Source of the DNA: Pelotomaculum sp. PtaB.Bin104
GTDB lineage: Bacteria; Bacillota; Desulfotomaculia; Desulfotomaculales; Pelotomaculaceae
DNA length: 64,000 nt
NCBI GenBank assembly: GCA_002067205.1
Contig: MVQL01000133.1
Span: forward strand, 62,001 to 126,000
Direction of reading: 5' to 3'
Part shown: positions 24,913 to 32,631 of the stretch, piece after piece
Layout: each line of letters begins with the position of its first letter
How positions within the stretch are numbered: position 1 is the stretch's first letter
Notes under the pieces: generated by a model
What the model was told of the DNA's origin: nothing
The model's input: the letters and a program-made list of their open reading frames with translations, nothing else
Database searches by the model: none
Program-made: the position numbers and the translations under genes

Positions 24913-25444
24913 TTAAACTTCACACTCCTAATTATTTGTTGCACTGGCGCCGTAAGCTGCAGGCGGCATCGCCTGGCCGTTAAGTTAGACAAAAAAAGCA
25001 CCAATAAGTCTTTTTGACTCATGGCGCCGTTGCCTGAGTGATATTAGATTTTGCACGGTATAATATATTCACCCGCGCCCGGAATGTGCCGGCGAAAAAA
25101 ATTAAAAGGACGCCCGTGGACCCGGGCACCTGTATGCGCGCATAGCACTGATTCGGTCACCGGGCCGGAACCGCCCTCCCAGCCGCCGGTCACTAATAAT
25201 CCACCTCTTGCAAAAAATCCTTTGGGGAGCCTATGCAAAAACTGACCCCCTTTTTAAGATCAGCTGTAAAAAAATGCTTGTCCAGGCTGACTAAGCCAAT
25301 CTACTTTCCCGGTTATAGCTGACGCAAGTATAAGAGCGTCTTTTTCGTTAAGAGTGTGGCTAGTTTTTCTAGGATACCCGAAGAGGCTCAGACTATAATT
25401 AAACAGCTACATTATTCTGGCGCAACTGTAGTAGTTGATCAAAT
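24913..25444. other. Intergenic region with a PIN-domain remnant
   Basis: No intact gene. On the minus strand around 25255-25370 a frame reads NEKDALILASAITGKVDWL, which fits the C-terminal part of a PIN-domain toxin, then meets several stops. The remainder (24913-25250) is GC-rich with open but unconvincing frames. Confidence 0.4.
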
Positions 25445-25470
25445 ATAAAAAAGGGGGGCTTAAAGCCCCC
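25445..25470 (-). terminator. Terminator of the HicA-like operon
   Basis: GGGGGCT (25454-25460) pairs with AGCCCCC (25464-25470), and the minus strand continues CTTTTTTATATTTG. It lies just beyond the toxin stop. Confidence 0.85.
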
Positions 25471-25479
25471 TACTCAATA

Positions 25480-25698
25480 TTATATTTTACTGTTGAAGTA
25501 TTCTATTGTTACCTGTAACTCTTTCTTTAATATAGTATTCCATAAATGACCATTGACCTTTTTTGAACCTCTGGAAACCTTGGTTCTTTTTAAGGTTCCA
25601 TCAGGCATCATTTTACGATAGAAGTAATGATCTGTCTCTTTGAACAATTCCCAACCATCACGTTCACAAAATCTTTTAATCTCTTTCCAGCTAGGCAC
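25480..25698 (-). CDS. HicA-like toxin
   Basis: A 72-residue basic protein with the HicA layout: WKEIKRFCERDGWELFKET, a His in DHYFYRK, and the C-terminal HLWNTILKKEL helix corresponding to the LRxILK segment. HicA proteins are ribosome-independent mRNA interferases. Its start overlaps the antitoxin stop by 8 bp, so translation is coupled. The catalytic His is present; the family match is moderate. Confidence 0.72.
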   Translation of the reverse strand: MPSWKEIKRFCERDGWELFKETDHYFYRKMMPDGTLKRTKVSRGSKKVNGHLWNTILKKELQVTIEYFNSKI

Positions 25699-26110
25699 TA
25701 ATTAAACTGATTACTCCATTTAAGTCATCTTGTATTAGAACCGCAAGAATATAAGGAAAATGTTTTTGACGGTTGGTGGAATAGTAATAAAGACGAAACT
25801 CATTAAAATACTCATTTGCATATTCACTTAAATCTTCTGCTAAAGCTTTACGAGCTAAATCTCTATCTGCCGCATTGACTACAATATCAAAACCGTCTAT
25901 AGTGGCTGTGATAGAGCCATCTTCTTCTTCTAAATACTGTGCTTGAAATTTTAAATTATCAAGCAATGCCCTAGCATGTATAGCTGACAACGCCAACCAA
26001 TGATCATGGTTACGTTTCACAAACTGTGGTCTTACATGAACAACATCATCGACAAATTTACTAAAATCTTTACGAACATCTGTTGCGTTAATTACTCCCT
26101 GCATAACCAT
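25691..26110 (-). CDS. Antitoxin-like partner of the HicA-type toxin
   Basis: About 137-139 residues. Residues 1-40 look like a Phd/YefM-type or related operator-binding N-terminus (INATDVRKDFSKFVDDV), and the middle LEEEDGSITATIDGFDIVVNA resembles the HicB-like beta-rich fold. The ATG at 26104 has GGAGGAG six bases upstream and is the better start; an ATG at 26110 overlaps the Shine-Dalgarno. The gene precedes and overlaps the toxin. The promoter carries three 9-bp repeats, a likely autoregulatory operator. Confidence 0.7.
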   Translation of the reverse strand: MVMQGVINATDVRKDFSKFVDDVVHVRPQFVKRNHDHWLALSAIHARALLDNLKFQAQYLEEEDGSITATIDGFDIVVNAADRDLARKALAEDLSEYANEYFNEFRLYYYSTNRQKHFPYILAVLIQDDLNGVISLISA

Positions 26111-26129
26111 CTCCTCCCTCCACCTCCTA

Positions 26130-26167
26130 ATTATATATTATGTACATAGTGTACGCAATGTACGTTT
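26130..26167 (-). promoter_or_regulatory. Toxin-antitoxin promoter with 9-bp iteron operator
   Basis: On the minus strand TTGCGT and TATAAT (+ strand 26153-26158 and 26130-26135) are 17 bp apart. Three copies of TGTAC start at 26141, 26150 and 26159, exactly 9 bp apart, covering the spacer and -35 box. The spacing places them on nearly one face of the helix every turn, a good operator for antitoxin binding. Confidence 0.7.
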
Positions 26168-26536
26168 TAAATATTCATTAAATCTTAAATGGTAATAGCC
26201 ATTTAGAGGTTGTATTATGGACAATAAAATTAAATTTTATTATGTATTCCCTTTATGTCGTAAGTAAATGAAATGACAAGGTTTGACCCTTTTCATATCT
26301 CCTGGAGATAAGCTGAAAAAGCAGATGTGCTCCGTTGCGTTGACTATAATATATGTAGCGTTAATAATAGGATCCGAATATTTGACATCTTCATTACCAC
26401 CATCCCCGAGCGCGCGCTGCACCAGCCGCCGCGCCCGGGGATGGTGGTTCGTGTCCCGCACGAAGGGGGGGGATACATCTTGAAAAATTTTATAGCACGG
26501 TTGAAAAGAAGAAATAATAAAAGAAAAACACAGGTG
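26168..26536. other. Intergenic region before splB
   Basis: Frames upstream of splB are open but lack a start with a Shine-Dalgarno and do not match the protein family, so they are left out. The sequence around 26395-26470 is GC-rich and contains a GATGGTGGT/ACCACCATC inverted pair. Confidence 0.35.
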
Positions 26537-27559
26537 ATGAAATTGCCCTTTGTGCCTAAAAGAGTCATATTTGAAAAAGAGGCCCTGCAGTACCCGCTAG
26601 GGGAAAAGCTGTGGGGCTATTTTCGGGATCAGGGGGTGGAGACCGGCTTTGCGACCACCCACAACCGGATCACCACCATCCCCGGTAAAACGCCGGCCGA
26701 AGGTTACTTTGAAGGCAAGCGGACACTGGTAGTAGGGGTGCGCCGGACCCTGAAATTTGAGACCTGCAAGCCCTCGGCCCACTTTCAGCTGCCGCTGGCC
26801 ACTTCCTGTCCCGGCAAATGTGAATACTGCTACCTCTTGACCAACCTGGGCAAAAAGCCCTACCTGCGCGTTTATGTAAATATAGATGAGATCCTGGCTG
26901 CCGCACGGGACTATATTGAAAAAAGAAAGCCCGAGGTTACCGTCTTTGAGGGCGCCGCCACCTCCGACCCGGTGGCGGTGGAGCCCTACACCGGCCTGCT
27001 GGGGAGAGCCATTGAATTTTTTGGCGCCCAGGAGTATGGGCGCTTTAGGTTTGTCACCAAATTTACCGACGTGGACTCTCTGCTGGACGTTCCCCACCAC
27101 GGGCACACCAGGTTCCGCTTCAGCATCAACGCCAGGCAGGTGATCGACCGGTTCGAGCACGCCACCCCCTCGCTGCCGGAAAGACTTACCGCTGCCCAAA
27201 AAGTTGCGGCAGCCGGCTATCCCCTGGGCTTTCTGGTGGCGCCGATTATTGCTGAAAAAGGCTGGCAGGAAAGCTACCGGGAGCTTTTTCAGACTCTCGC
27301 GGCCGGGTTTGGCCATGCTTCCGGGCTCACCTTCGAATTTATCACCCACCGGTTCACCAAGCGGGCCAAGGCAAACATTTTAGAGGTTTTCCCAGGCACC
27401 GGCTTAAGCCTGGACGAGGAGGCCAGGACCTTTAAGTTTGGGCAGTTTGGCTACGGCAAATATGTTTACCCGGGCGAGCTATTGAAGGAAATTCGTGCGG
27501 AATTTGAGGTTATGGCAAAAGAATTCTTTCCGGGCGCCGAGGTTAAATACTTTGTGTAA
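26537..27559 (+). CDS. splB: Spore photoproduct lyase
   Basis: A radical-SAM enzyme of 340 residues that repairs the UV thymine dimer of spores. The ATG at 26537 gives MKLPFVPKRV, colinear with Bacillus SplB; a longer upstream frame is not conserved. The cluster motif is C91-x3-C95-x2-C98 (SCPGKCEYCY). Downstream parts such as RFRFSINA and FELxxHRFT-like FEFITHRFTKRAK are in place. The residue equivalent to the H-donor Cys141 of B. subtilis is Ala here (FEGAATSDP). It shows that the organism is a spore former or descends from one. A Cys at position 77 is a possible substitute donor. Confidence 0.93.
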   Translation: MKLPFVPKRVIFEKEALQYPLGEKLWGYFRDQGVETGFATTHNRITTIPGKTPAEGYFEGKRTLVVGVRRTLKFETCKPSAHFQLPLATSCPGKCEYCYLLTNLGKKPYLRVYVNIDEILAAARDYIEKRKPEVTVFEGAATSDPVAVEPYTGLLGRAIEFFGAQEYGRFRFVTKFTDVDSLLDVPHHGHTRFRFSINARQVIDRFEHATPSLPERLTAAQKVAAAGYPLGFLVAPIIAEKGWQESYRELFQTLAAGFGHASGLTFEFITHRFTKRAKANILEVFPGTGLSLDEEARTFKFGQFGYGKYVYPGELLKEIRAEFEVMAKEFFPGAEVKYFV

Positions 27560-27562
27560 GTC

Positions 27563-28051
27563 TCAAATTATTTTTATGTATTTCCGCCGCAGCCAGTTAC
27601 GACCGGACACCTGATTGATATAGGAGCAGATCCGTGACAGCAGGGCGCGGTCAAACTTTAAGCCCAGCTTTTCAAAGTTTTCTATGGCTGAGACCACCTC
27701 TTCGAAAGAGCAGTTTCCGGCCCGCTCCCCGATGCCGGTAATGGTGGTGCTTAAATAACGGGCGCCGGCCTTAAAGGCCGCCAAAGTGTTGGCGGCGGCC
27801 ATCCCGAAATCGTTGTGGCCGTGAAACTCTACATCTATTCCGGTTTTTTCAATTAACCGCCTGATCACCTGCCTTGTCCTGAAGGGGTCCAGCACCCCCA
27901 TGGTATCGGCAAAACGCAGTCTCTGCGCTCCCTCCCGGCGGGCATGAGTGGCAAAATCGATCAAAAAGTCCGGGTCCGCCCTTGATGCGTCCTCCAAACC
28001 CACCGTAACTGTACATTCGTGCTCCCGGGCATAACTGAGGCTCCTTTTCAT
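27563..28051 (-). pseudogene. nifV: Homocitrate synthase (nifV) internal fragment
   Basis: A 162-codon open frame that matches the central part of NifV: VTVGLEDASRADPDFL, LRFADTMGVLDPF, the metal-binding EFHGHNDFGMA and GERAGNCSFEEVV. About 100 N-terminal residues (including the first metal-binding DGEQ-type motif) and the C-terminal domain are missing. NifV supplies homocitrate for FeMo-cofactor. With its first catalytic segment lost it cannot be active. It lies 168 bp downstream of nifI2, where nifD and nifK would be expected, so a deletion has joined distant parts of a nif cluster. Confidence 0.85.
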
Positions 28052-28218
28052 ACTAAAGATGCTCTATTTTGTCGTTAGCCAGAGGCAACACTATTTAGTC
28101 AATCTTGCACCGTCAACATGCCATATCTTCCCATCATCTATGCCTGCGACAGCCTAAGAAGCAGCTGTTATACCGCTAAGTAACTGCCATAACTTCCCGT
28201 ATCAATATCTTTCAGTCT

Positions 28219-28599
28219 TTAAACTGCGTTCTCTCCCCGGTCGCCGGTCCTGACCGTGGCAGCGTCTAAAGCCGGCACCACGAAAATTTTACCGTCCCCC
28301 TTATTGCCTGCTTTGTTCACTTGAATGATCGTATCGACTACTTTATCCACCTCACCATCCCTGGTAAAAATGGTTAATAAGCGTTTCGGGATCAGCCTGC
28401 TGCCTTTGGCCAGACCGTCGGCCAGGATCCCGCCGATTTCCTCCTGAGCGCCCAAGCTATCGAGCACGGAGAAATTCACCTGCATTTTACCCCGTCCCAT
28501 TACCTTCATGGCGTGCAGCCCGCAAATTCCGATTTCGGCCAGGGCCTTTTTCGTTTCATTGACCTTGTTCATGCGGATAATCGCGATAATCTCCTTCAT
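28219..28599 (-). CDS. nifI2: Nitrogenase PII-type regulator NifI2
   Basis: A 126-residue PII protein of the NifI2 (GlnB-2) type: IIAIIRMNKVNETKKALAEIG start, VMGRGKMQV before an enlarged T-loop, and the C-terminal NKGDGKIFVVP segment. NifI1/NifI2 together bind NifDK and switch off nitrogenase when ammonium is present. The T-loop region is longer than in GlnB, as usual for NifI2. Nothing is broken, but the target nifDK is not in the window. Confidence 0.9.
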   Translation of the reverse strand: MKEIIAIIRMNKVNETKKALAEIGICGLHAMKVMGRGKMQVNFSVLDSLGAQEEIGGILADGLAKGSRLIPKRLLTIFTRDGEVDKVVDTIIQVNKAGNKGDGKIFVVPALDAATVRTGDRGENAV

Positions 28600-28679
28600 G
28601 GTTTAAACCATTCCTTTCGCTGCGCCTAAGGCACAAATCGTGATAAAAATTTGCCTGTTCGCGATCATGGATACCCTTC

Positions 28680-29006
28680 CTACAGGCCCTTTGAGCCGCT
28701 GCTGATGGTGTAGGCTTCTTCCACCGGGCTGACAAAAATTTTTCCGTCCCCGAAAGCTCCTTTTTCCCCCGTTTTAGCGTATCTGGAAACAATGCTGATC
28801 ACATCCTCTTTATCTTCGTCCCGTACGACCAGCATCAACAACTCCTTGGAGATCTCGTCGTAAACAACTTCTCCTACCCGGACACCCCTTTGCTTGCCGC
28901 GCCCGACCACATCCATCTTGGTGACCGCCGGGAAGCCCGCACTGTTCAACTCAGCTAAAATAGTACCGGTTTTCTCGGGTCGGACAATGGCCCTGATCAT
29001 GATCAT
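28680..29006 (-). CDS. nifI1: Nitrogenase PII-type regulator NifI1
   Basis: A 108-residue PII protein of the NifI1 type. The ATG at 29006 follows GAGGAG with 8-nt spacing and is preferred over an upstream in-frame ATG at 29108 inside the nifH tail. Marks are MIRAIVRPEKTGTILAELN, VGRGKQRGVRVGEVVYD and FGDGKIFVSPVEEA. It lies 108 bp after the nifH stop (frameshift-corrected) and 80 bp before nifI2, the standard nifH-I1-I2 order of archaea and Clostridia. Confidence 0.9.
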   Translation of the reverse strand: MIMIRAIVRPEKTGTILAELNSAGFPAVTKMDVVGRGKQRGVRVGEVVYDEISKELLMLVVRDEDKEDVISIVSRYAKTGEKGAFGDGKIFVSPVEEAYTISSGSKGL

Positions 29007-29114
29007 TATGGTCACTCCTCGTATAATTTTTTTAAGACCACCGGATAACCAAAGTATCAAATAAGAACTATATGGACAGGTGGTTATTGGAACCGGTTTT
29101 TTTAACATTAAGCA

Positions 29115-29950
<836 letters not shown>

Positions 29951-29965
29951 TTATTATTTTGGGCA

Positions 29966-30007
29966 ATAAAAAGGACGCCCCCCCTTCTTTGAGGGAAAGG
30001 CGTCCTT
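29966..30007 (-). terminator. Terminator before nifH (copy A)
   Basis: AAGGACGCC (29971-29979) pairs with GGCGTCCTT (29999-30007); on the minus strand the stem is followed by TTTTTATTG. Only about 30 nt lie between it and the nifH start, too little for a separate promoter, so nifH expression needs readthrough. A TTAC/GTAA stem with a 6-nt loop (30020-30033) lies just upstream. Confidence 0.85.
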
Positions 30008-30170
30008 GCCTTACCTTTATTACCTCTGCGTAAAGGGTTCTATATAGCCGCTTCTCCCATTTCCCAGTCCCGATGCTGTTCCGGGTAGTTGTAGACATAA
30101 ATTAAGCCGCCCTTGCCGTAAACGCAATCTCTCTCATTATTCTTCGTGCTGATCGTTGTTATTTTGGGCA

Positions 30171-30211
30171 ATAAAAGGACGCCCCCCCTTCTTTGGGGGA
30201 AAGGCGTCCTT
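30171..30211 (-). terminator. Terminator after glnK (copy B)
   Basis: AAGGACGCC (30175-30183) and GGCGTCCTT (30203-30211) form the stem, followed by TTTTATTG on the minus strand. The same 6-nt-loop hairpin lies upstream at 30225-30238. Confidence 0.85.
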
Positions 30212-30244
30212 GCCTTACCTTTTATTACCTCTGCGTAAAGGTTT

Positions 30245-30583
30245 CTATATAGCCGCTTCTCCCATTTCCCCGGTCCTGATGCGGATGGCGTTGTCAATCT
30301 TAGAGGTGAAGATTTTGCCGTCTCCGATTTCACCTGTCTGCGCCGCCTCTACGAGTAATTTAATGATCTCGTCAACATCTTTATCCGGGATTATCATCTC
30401 CACTTTAATTTTTGGCAGTAGGTTAATACTGTATTCGGTGCCGCGGTAGACCTCGGTGCGTCCCTTCTGAAGACCGCAGCCGATTACCTGGGTTACTGTC
30501 ATGCCATGAATGCCATAATTATTAATTGCTTCTTTAACATCCTCCAGTTTACCCGGGCGCAGGATGCATTCGATCTTAGTCAA
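30245..30583 (-). CDS. glnK: Nitrogen regulatory protein PII (GlnK/GlnB)
   Basis: A 112-residue PII protein: KIECILRPGKLEDVKEAINN start, the B-loop TVTQVIGCGLQKG, the T-loop YRGTEYSINLLPK with the Tyr that is modified in many bacteria, and GDGKIFTSKIDNAIRIRTGE at the end. PII proteins sense 2-oxoglutarate and ATP/ADP and block AmtB when nitrogen is ample. It lies 67 bp after amtB, as usual. A GAGGAGGGAAC-type Shine-Dalgarno precedes the ATG. Confidence 0.94.
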   Translation of the reverse strand: MTKIECILRPGKLEDVKEAINNYGIHGMTVTQVIGCGLQKGRTEVYRGTEYSINLLPKIKVEMIIPDKDVDEIIKLLVEAAQTGEIGDGKIFTSKIDNAIRIRTGEMGEAAI

Positions 30584-30650
30584 GCATGTTCCCTCCTCTT
30601 TTACGTTTTTTGAATATTGGGTTAGTGAGGGGATCCTGTCTCCTCGCTAA

Positions 30651-32075
30651 TTATAAGGCCGGCTTTACCTGACCGGTAGCGGTCTTTGGAGCAGCTGTTC
30701 CACCGGCGCCAAACGGCGAAGCGGTAAGGACAAAGTCGGTGTAAGCGTCTTCACCGTGCTGGGTAATATCCAGGCCGGCTTCCTGCTCTTCGTCAGTAGC
30801 GCGCAGCGGGCAGAACACGTTTACAACTTTTAGAATGACATAAGTGCCAACAATAGCTACAACCCAACTTGAGGCTACAGCAATCAGCTGAGTGGTTAAC
30901 TGTTCCGGGCTGCCGTAGAATAGCCCGTCATTGCCCAGGGGGTTGACCGCCTTGGTAGCGAAAAGGCCGGTTGCTATCGCACCCCAGGTACCACCGAGAC
31001 CGTGAATGCCAAAAGCGTCCAGCGAGTCATCATAGCCAAGCTTAGCTTTGACTACACCCACTGCCAGGTAACAAAAGGCACCGGCAACCAGGCCAATGAG
31101 GATAGCCGGTATCGGCTCCACAAAGCCGGCGGCGGGAGTAATGGCCACCAGACCGGCTACCGCGCCTGAAGCTGCGCCCAGGGTGGTCGGCTTGCCACGA
31201 TGGATCCACTCGGCAACTACCCAGGACAGCGCTGCCCCGGCCGTGGCCAGGTGAGTGACCATGAAAGCGCTGGCGGCCAGGCCGTTGGCGCCAAGCGCGC
31301 TGCCGGCGTTAAAGCCGAACCAGCCAAACCACAGGAGAGCTGCACCGATTACCGTAAAAGGTATATTGTGCGGAATCATCGGCACATTGCCGTAGCCCTT
31401 GCGCTTGCCTAAAACAATGCATACAACCAGCCCGGAAACACCGGAAATAATGTGGACTACAGTACCGCCGGCGAAGTCAAGAGCACCGAGGTTTCTCAGC
31501 CATCCGTCAACACCCCACACCCAGTGGGCCACCGGGTCATAAATAAAGGTTGCCCAGAGTACCAGGAAGGCCAGGAAGGCCGGGAAACGCATTCTCTCCG
31601 CAAAAGCTCCGGAGATTAGGGCCGGGGTGATGACTGCAAACATCATCTGGAAGATCATGAACGCCTGGTGAGGAATCGTTGCCGAATAGTCAGGGTTTGG
31701 ATCAAAACCGACATTCTTCAGCCCCAGCCAGTCCAGGCTACCGATAAGGTGGTTTACGTCCGGCCCAAAAGCCAGGCTGTAGCCGAAGAGCGACCATTGG
31801 ATGCTGATCACGATCATGGCGAAAAAGCTATACATAATCGTGCTCAGGACGTTCTTTTTGCGGGACAAGCCGCCGTAAAAGAGAGCCAAGCCGGGCAGGG
31901 TCATGAGCATGACCAGTGCTGCCGAAATCAATACAAAAGACGTGTCACCGGTATCAATGGCAGGCGCGGCAGCTTCTGCAACCGTTTCCGCAACTTCTTC
32001 CGCCCAGGCCATAGCCGGGATTGTCAATAAAAAAGTAGTAGCAATGAATATAGACCGCAATAGCCGGTTTTTCAT
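30651..32075 (-). CDS. amtB: Ammonium transporter AmtB
   Basis: A 474-residue Amt/Mep channel. A signal peptide (MKNRLLRSIFIATTFLLTIP, ending near AWA-EE) is followed by about eleven membrane segments. Recognisable parts are LFYGGLSRKKNVLS, the FAGGTVVHIISG segment with the first pore His, and DAFGIHGLGGTWGA with the second. It brings in ammonium when nitrogen is scarce and is paired with glnK. AAGGAGG precedes the ATG. Its message starts far upstream (promoter 32594-32623) and has a 510-nt structured leader. Confidence 0.95.
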   Translation of the reverse strand: MKNRLLRSIFIATTFLLTIPAMAWAEEVAETVAEAAAPAIDTGDTSFVLISAALVMLMTLPGLALFYGGLSRKKNVLSTIMYSFFAMIVISIQWSLFGYSLAFGPDVNHLIGSLDWLGLKNVGFDPNPDYSATIPHQAFMIFQMMFAVITPALISGAFAERMRFPAFLAFLVLWATFIYDPVAHWVWGVDGWLRNLGALDFAGGTVVHIISGVSGLVVCIVLGKRKGYGNVPMIPHNIPFTVIGAALLWFGWFGFNAGSALGANGLAASAFMVTHLATAGAALSWVVAEWIHRGKPTTLGAASGAVAGLVAITPAAGFVEPIPAILIGLVAGAFCYLAVGVVKAKLGYDDSLDAFGIHGLGGTWGAIATGLFATKAVNPLGNDGLFYGSPEQLTTQLIAVASSWVVAIVGTYVILKVVNVFCPLRATDEEQEAGLDITQHGEDAYTDFVLTASPFGAGGTAAPKTATGQVKPAL

Positions 32076-32113
32076 TTTCTTAACCTCCTTAAAAACTTTT
32101 TTAACCTTCTCTT

Positions 32114-32187
32114 AGAACCATCGGTCCAAACGCTTTCTCTCGAAGGTGGCGCCTCGCTTTGAAAGTTGCGTTTATGGTCGAGGTTCT
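32114..32187 (-). ncRNA. Extended stem-loop just upstream of amtB
   Basis: On the minus strand AGAACC pairs with GGTTCT, AAACG with CGTTT, CTTTC with GAAAG and CGAGG with CCTTCG, giving a nearly continuous 74-nt hairpin with bulges. The bulged form suggests a folded RNA rather than a DNA inverted repeat. Confidence 0.5.
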
Positions 32188-32201
32188 CTATATAACAGAA
32201 A

Positions 32202-32244
32202 ACGCTCTCAACCCAGGACGAATAAAGTCCTGTTCTGAGAGCGT
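32202..32244 (-). terminator. Nested hairpin in the amtB leader
   Basis: Outer arms ACGCTCTCA (32202-32210) and TGAGAGCGT (32236-32244), inner arms CAGGAC and GTCCTG. On the minus strand it is followed by TTTTCTG, so it may terminate weakly. Confidence 0.65.
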
Positions 32245-32502
32245 CACTGCTCAATATTACACCTTTGTTTATTGGTGACCACTGTGGTTGTTGCAGTCAC
32301 TGTGATCGCTGCGGTCACTTTGGTCCTGCGATCTTTACGTGGTCGTTACGACCGTCTAACCTGTTGTGCCTTTGACCTTTGTGACTCTGATGTTATCTTT
32401 TATTCTCCCATGCTTGATTACAGTAAACGCTCACACCACAAGACACCAGTCCAGTTATGTGAGCGCCATTACTCAAGCCAATTACTACTGTGTAATCCAA
32501 AT

Positions 32503-32542
32503 AAAAAAGCTTTTCAAAAAGAACCTACTCTTTTTGAAAAGC
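32503..32542 (-). terminator. Perfect 14-bp hairpin with T tract in the amtB leader
   Basis: GCTTTTCAAAAAGA (32509-32522) and TCTTTTTGAAAAGC (32529-32542) flank a 6-nt loop and are followed on the minus strand by TTTTTTATTTG. It begins about 45 nt after the predicted transcript start, so it would act as an early attenuator; it could also end the nucleoside-kinase transcript. Confidence 0.8.
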
Positions 32543-32593
32543 GCCATTGCAATTTTGATACTGCTTCGTATCGCTTATTTATTTCTATGAGTT

Positions 32594-32623
32594 ATTATAT
32601 GCTCATATTGATTTTCTTGTCAA
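32594..32623 (-). promoter_or_regulatory. Promoter of amtB-glnK
   Basis: On the minus strand TTGACA (+ 32618-32623) and TATAAT (+ 32594-32599) are both perfect boxes with an 18-bp spacer. It lies just beyond, and partly overlaps, the end of the nucle­oside-kinase gene region. Confidence 0.8.
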
Positions 32624-32631
32624 CAGGTTTT

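Larger units (their letters stand above)
32076..32587 (-). ncRNA. Long structured leader of amtB
   Basis: Between the predicted transcript start (about 32587) and amtB lie, in transcript order: a stem GATAC/GTATC with a 6-nt loop (32557-32572); a 14-bp perfect hairpin with TTTTTT (32542-32503); a stem ATTAC/GTAAT with loop ACAGTA (32496-32481); a hairpin with GTGAGCG arms (about 32470-32430); three imperfect 18-bp repeats (about 32325-32272); a nested hairpin ACGCTCTCA/TGAGAGCGT (32244-32202); and a long bulged stem-loop (32187-32114). The order hexaloop hairpin, then terminator, resembles ANTAR-controlled leaders, though the match is partial. Confidence 0.55.

Noticed and set aside
25044-25245. 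Overlapping open frames on both strands in GC-rich DNA
   Set aside because: Mirror-image frames without ribosome sites; composition effect.
26327-26536. N-terminal extension of splB
   Set aside because: Not colinear with the family; the ATG at 26537 gives exact agreement in numbering with B. subtilis SplB.
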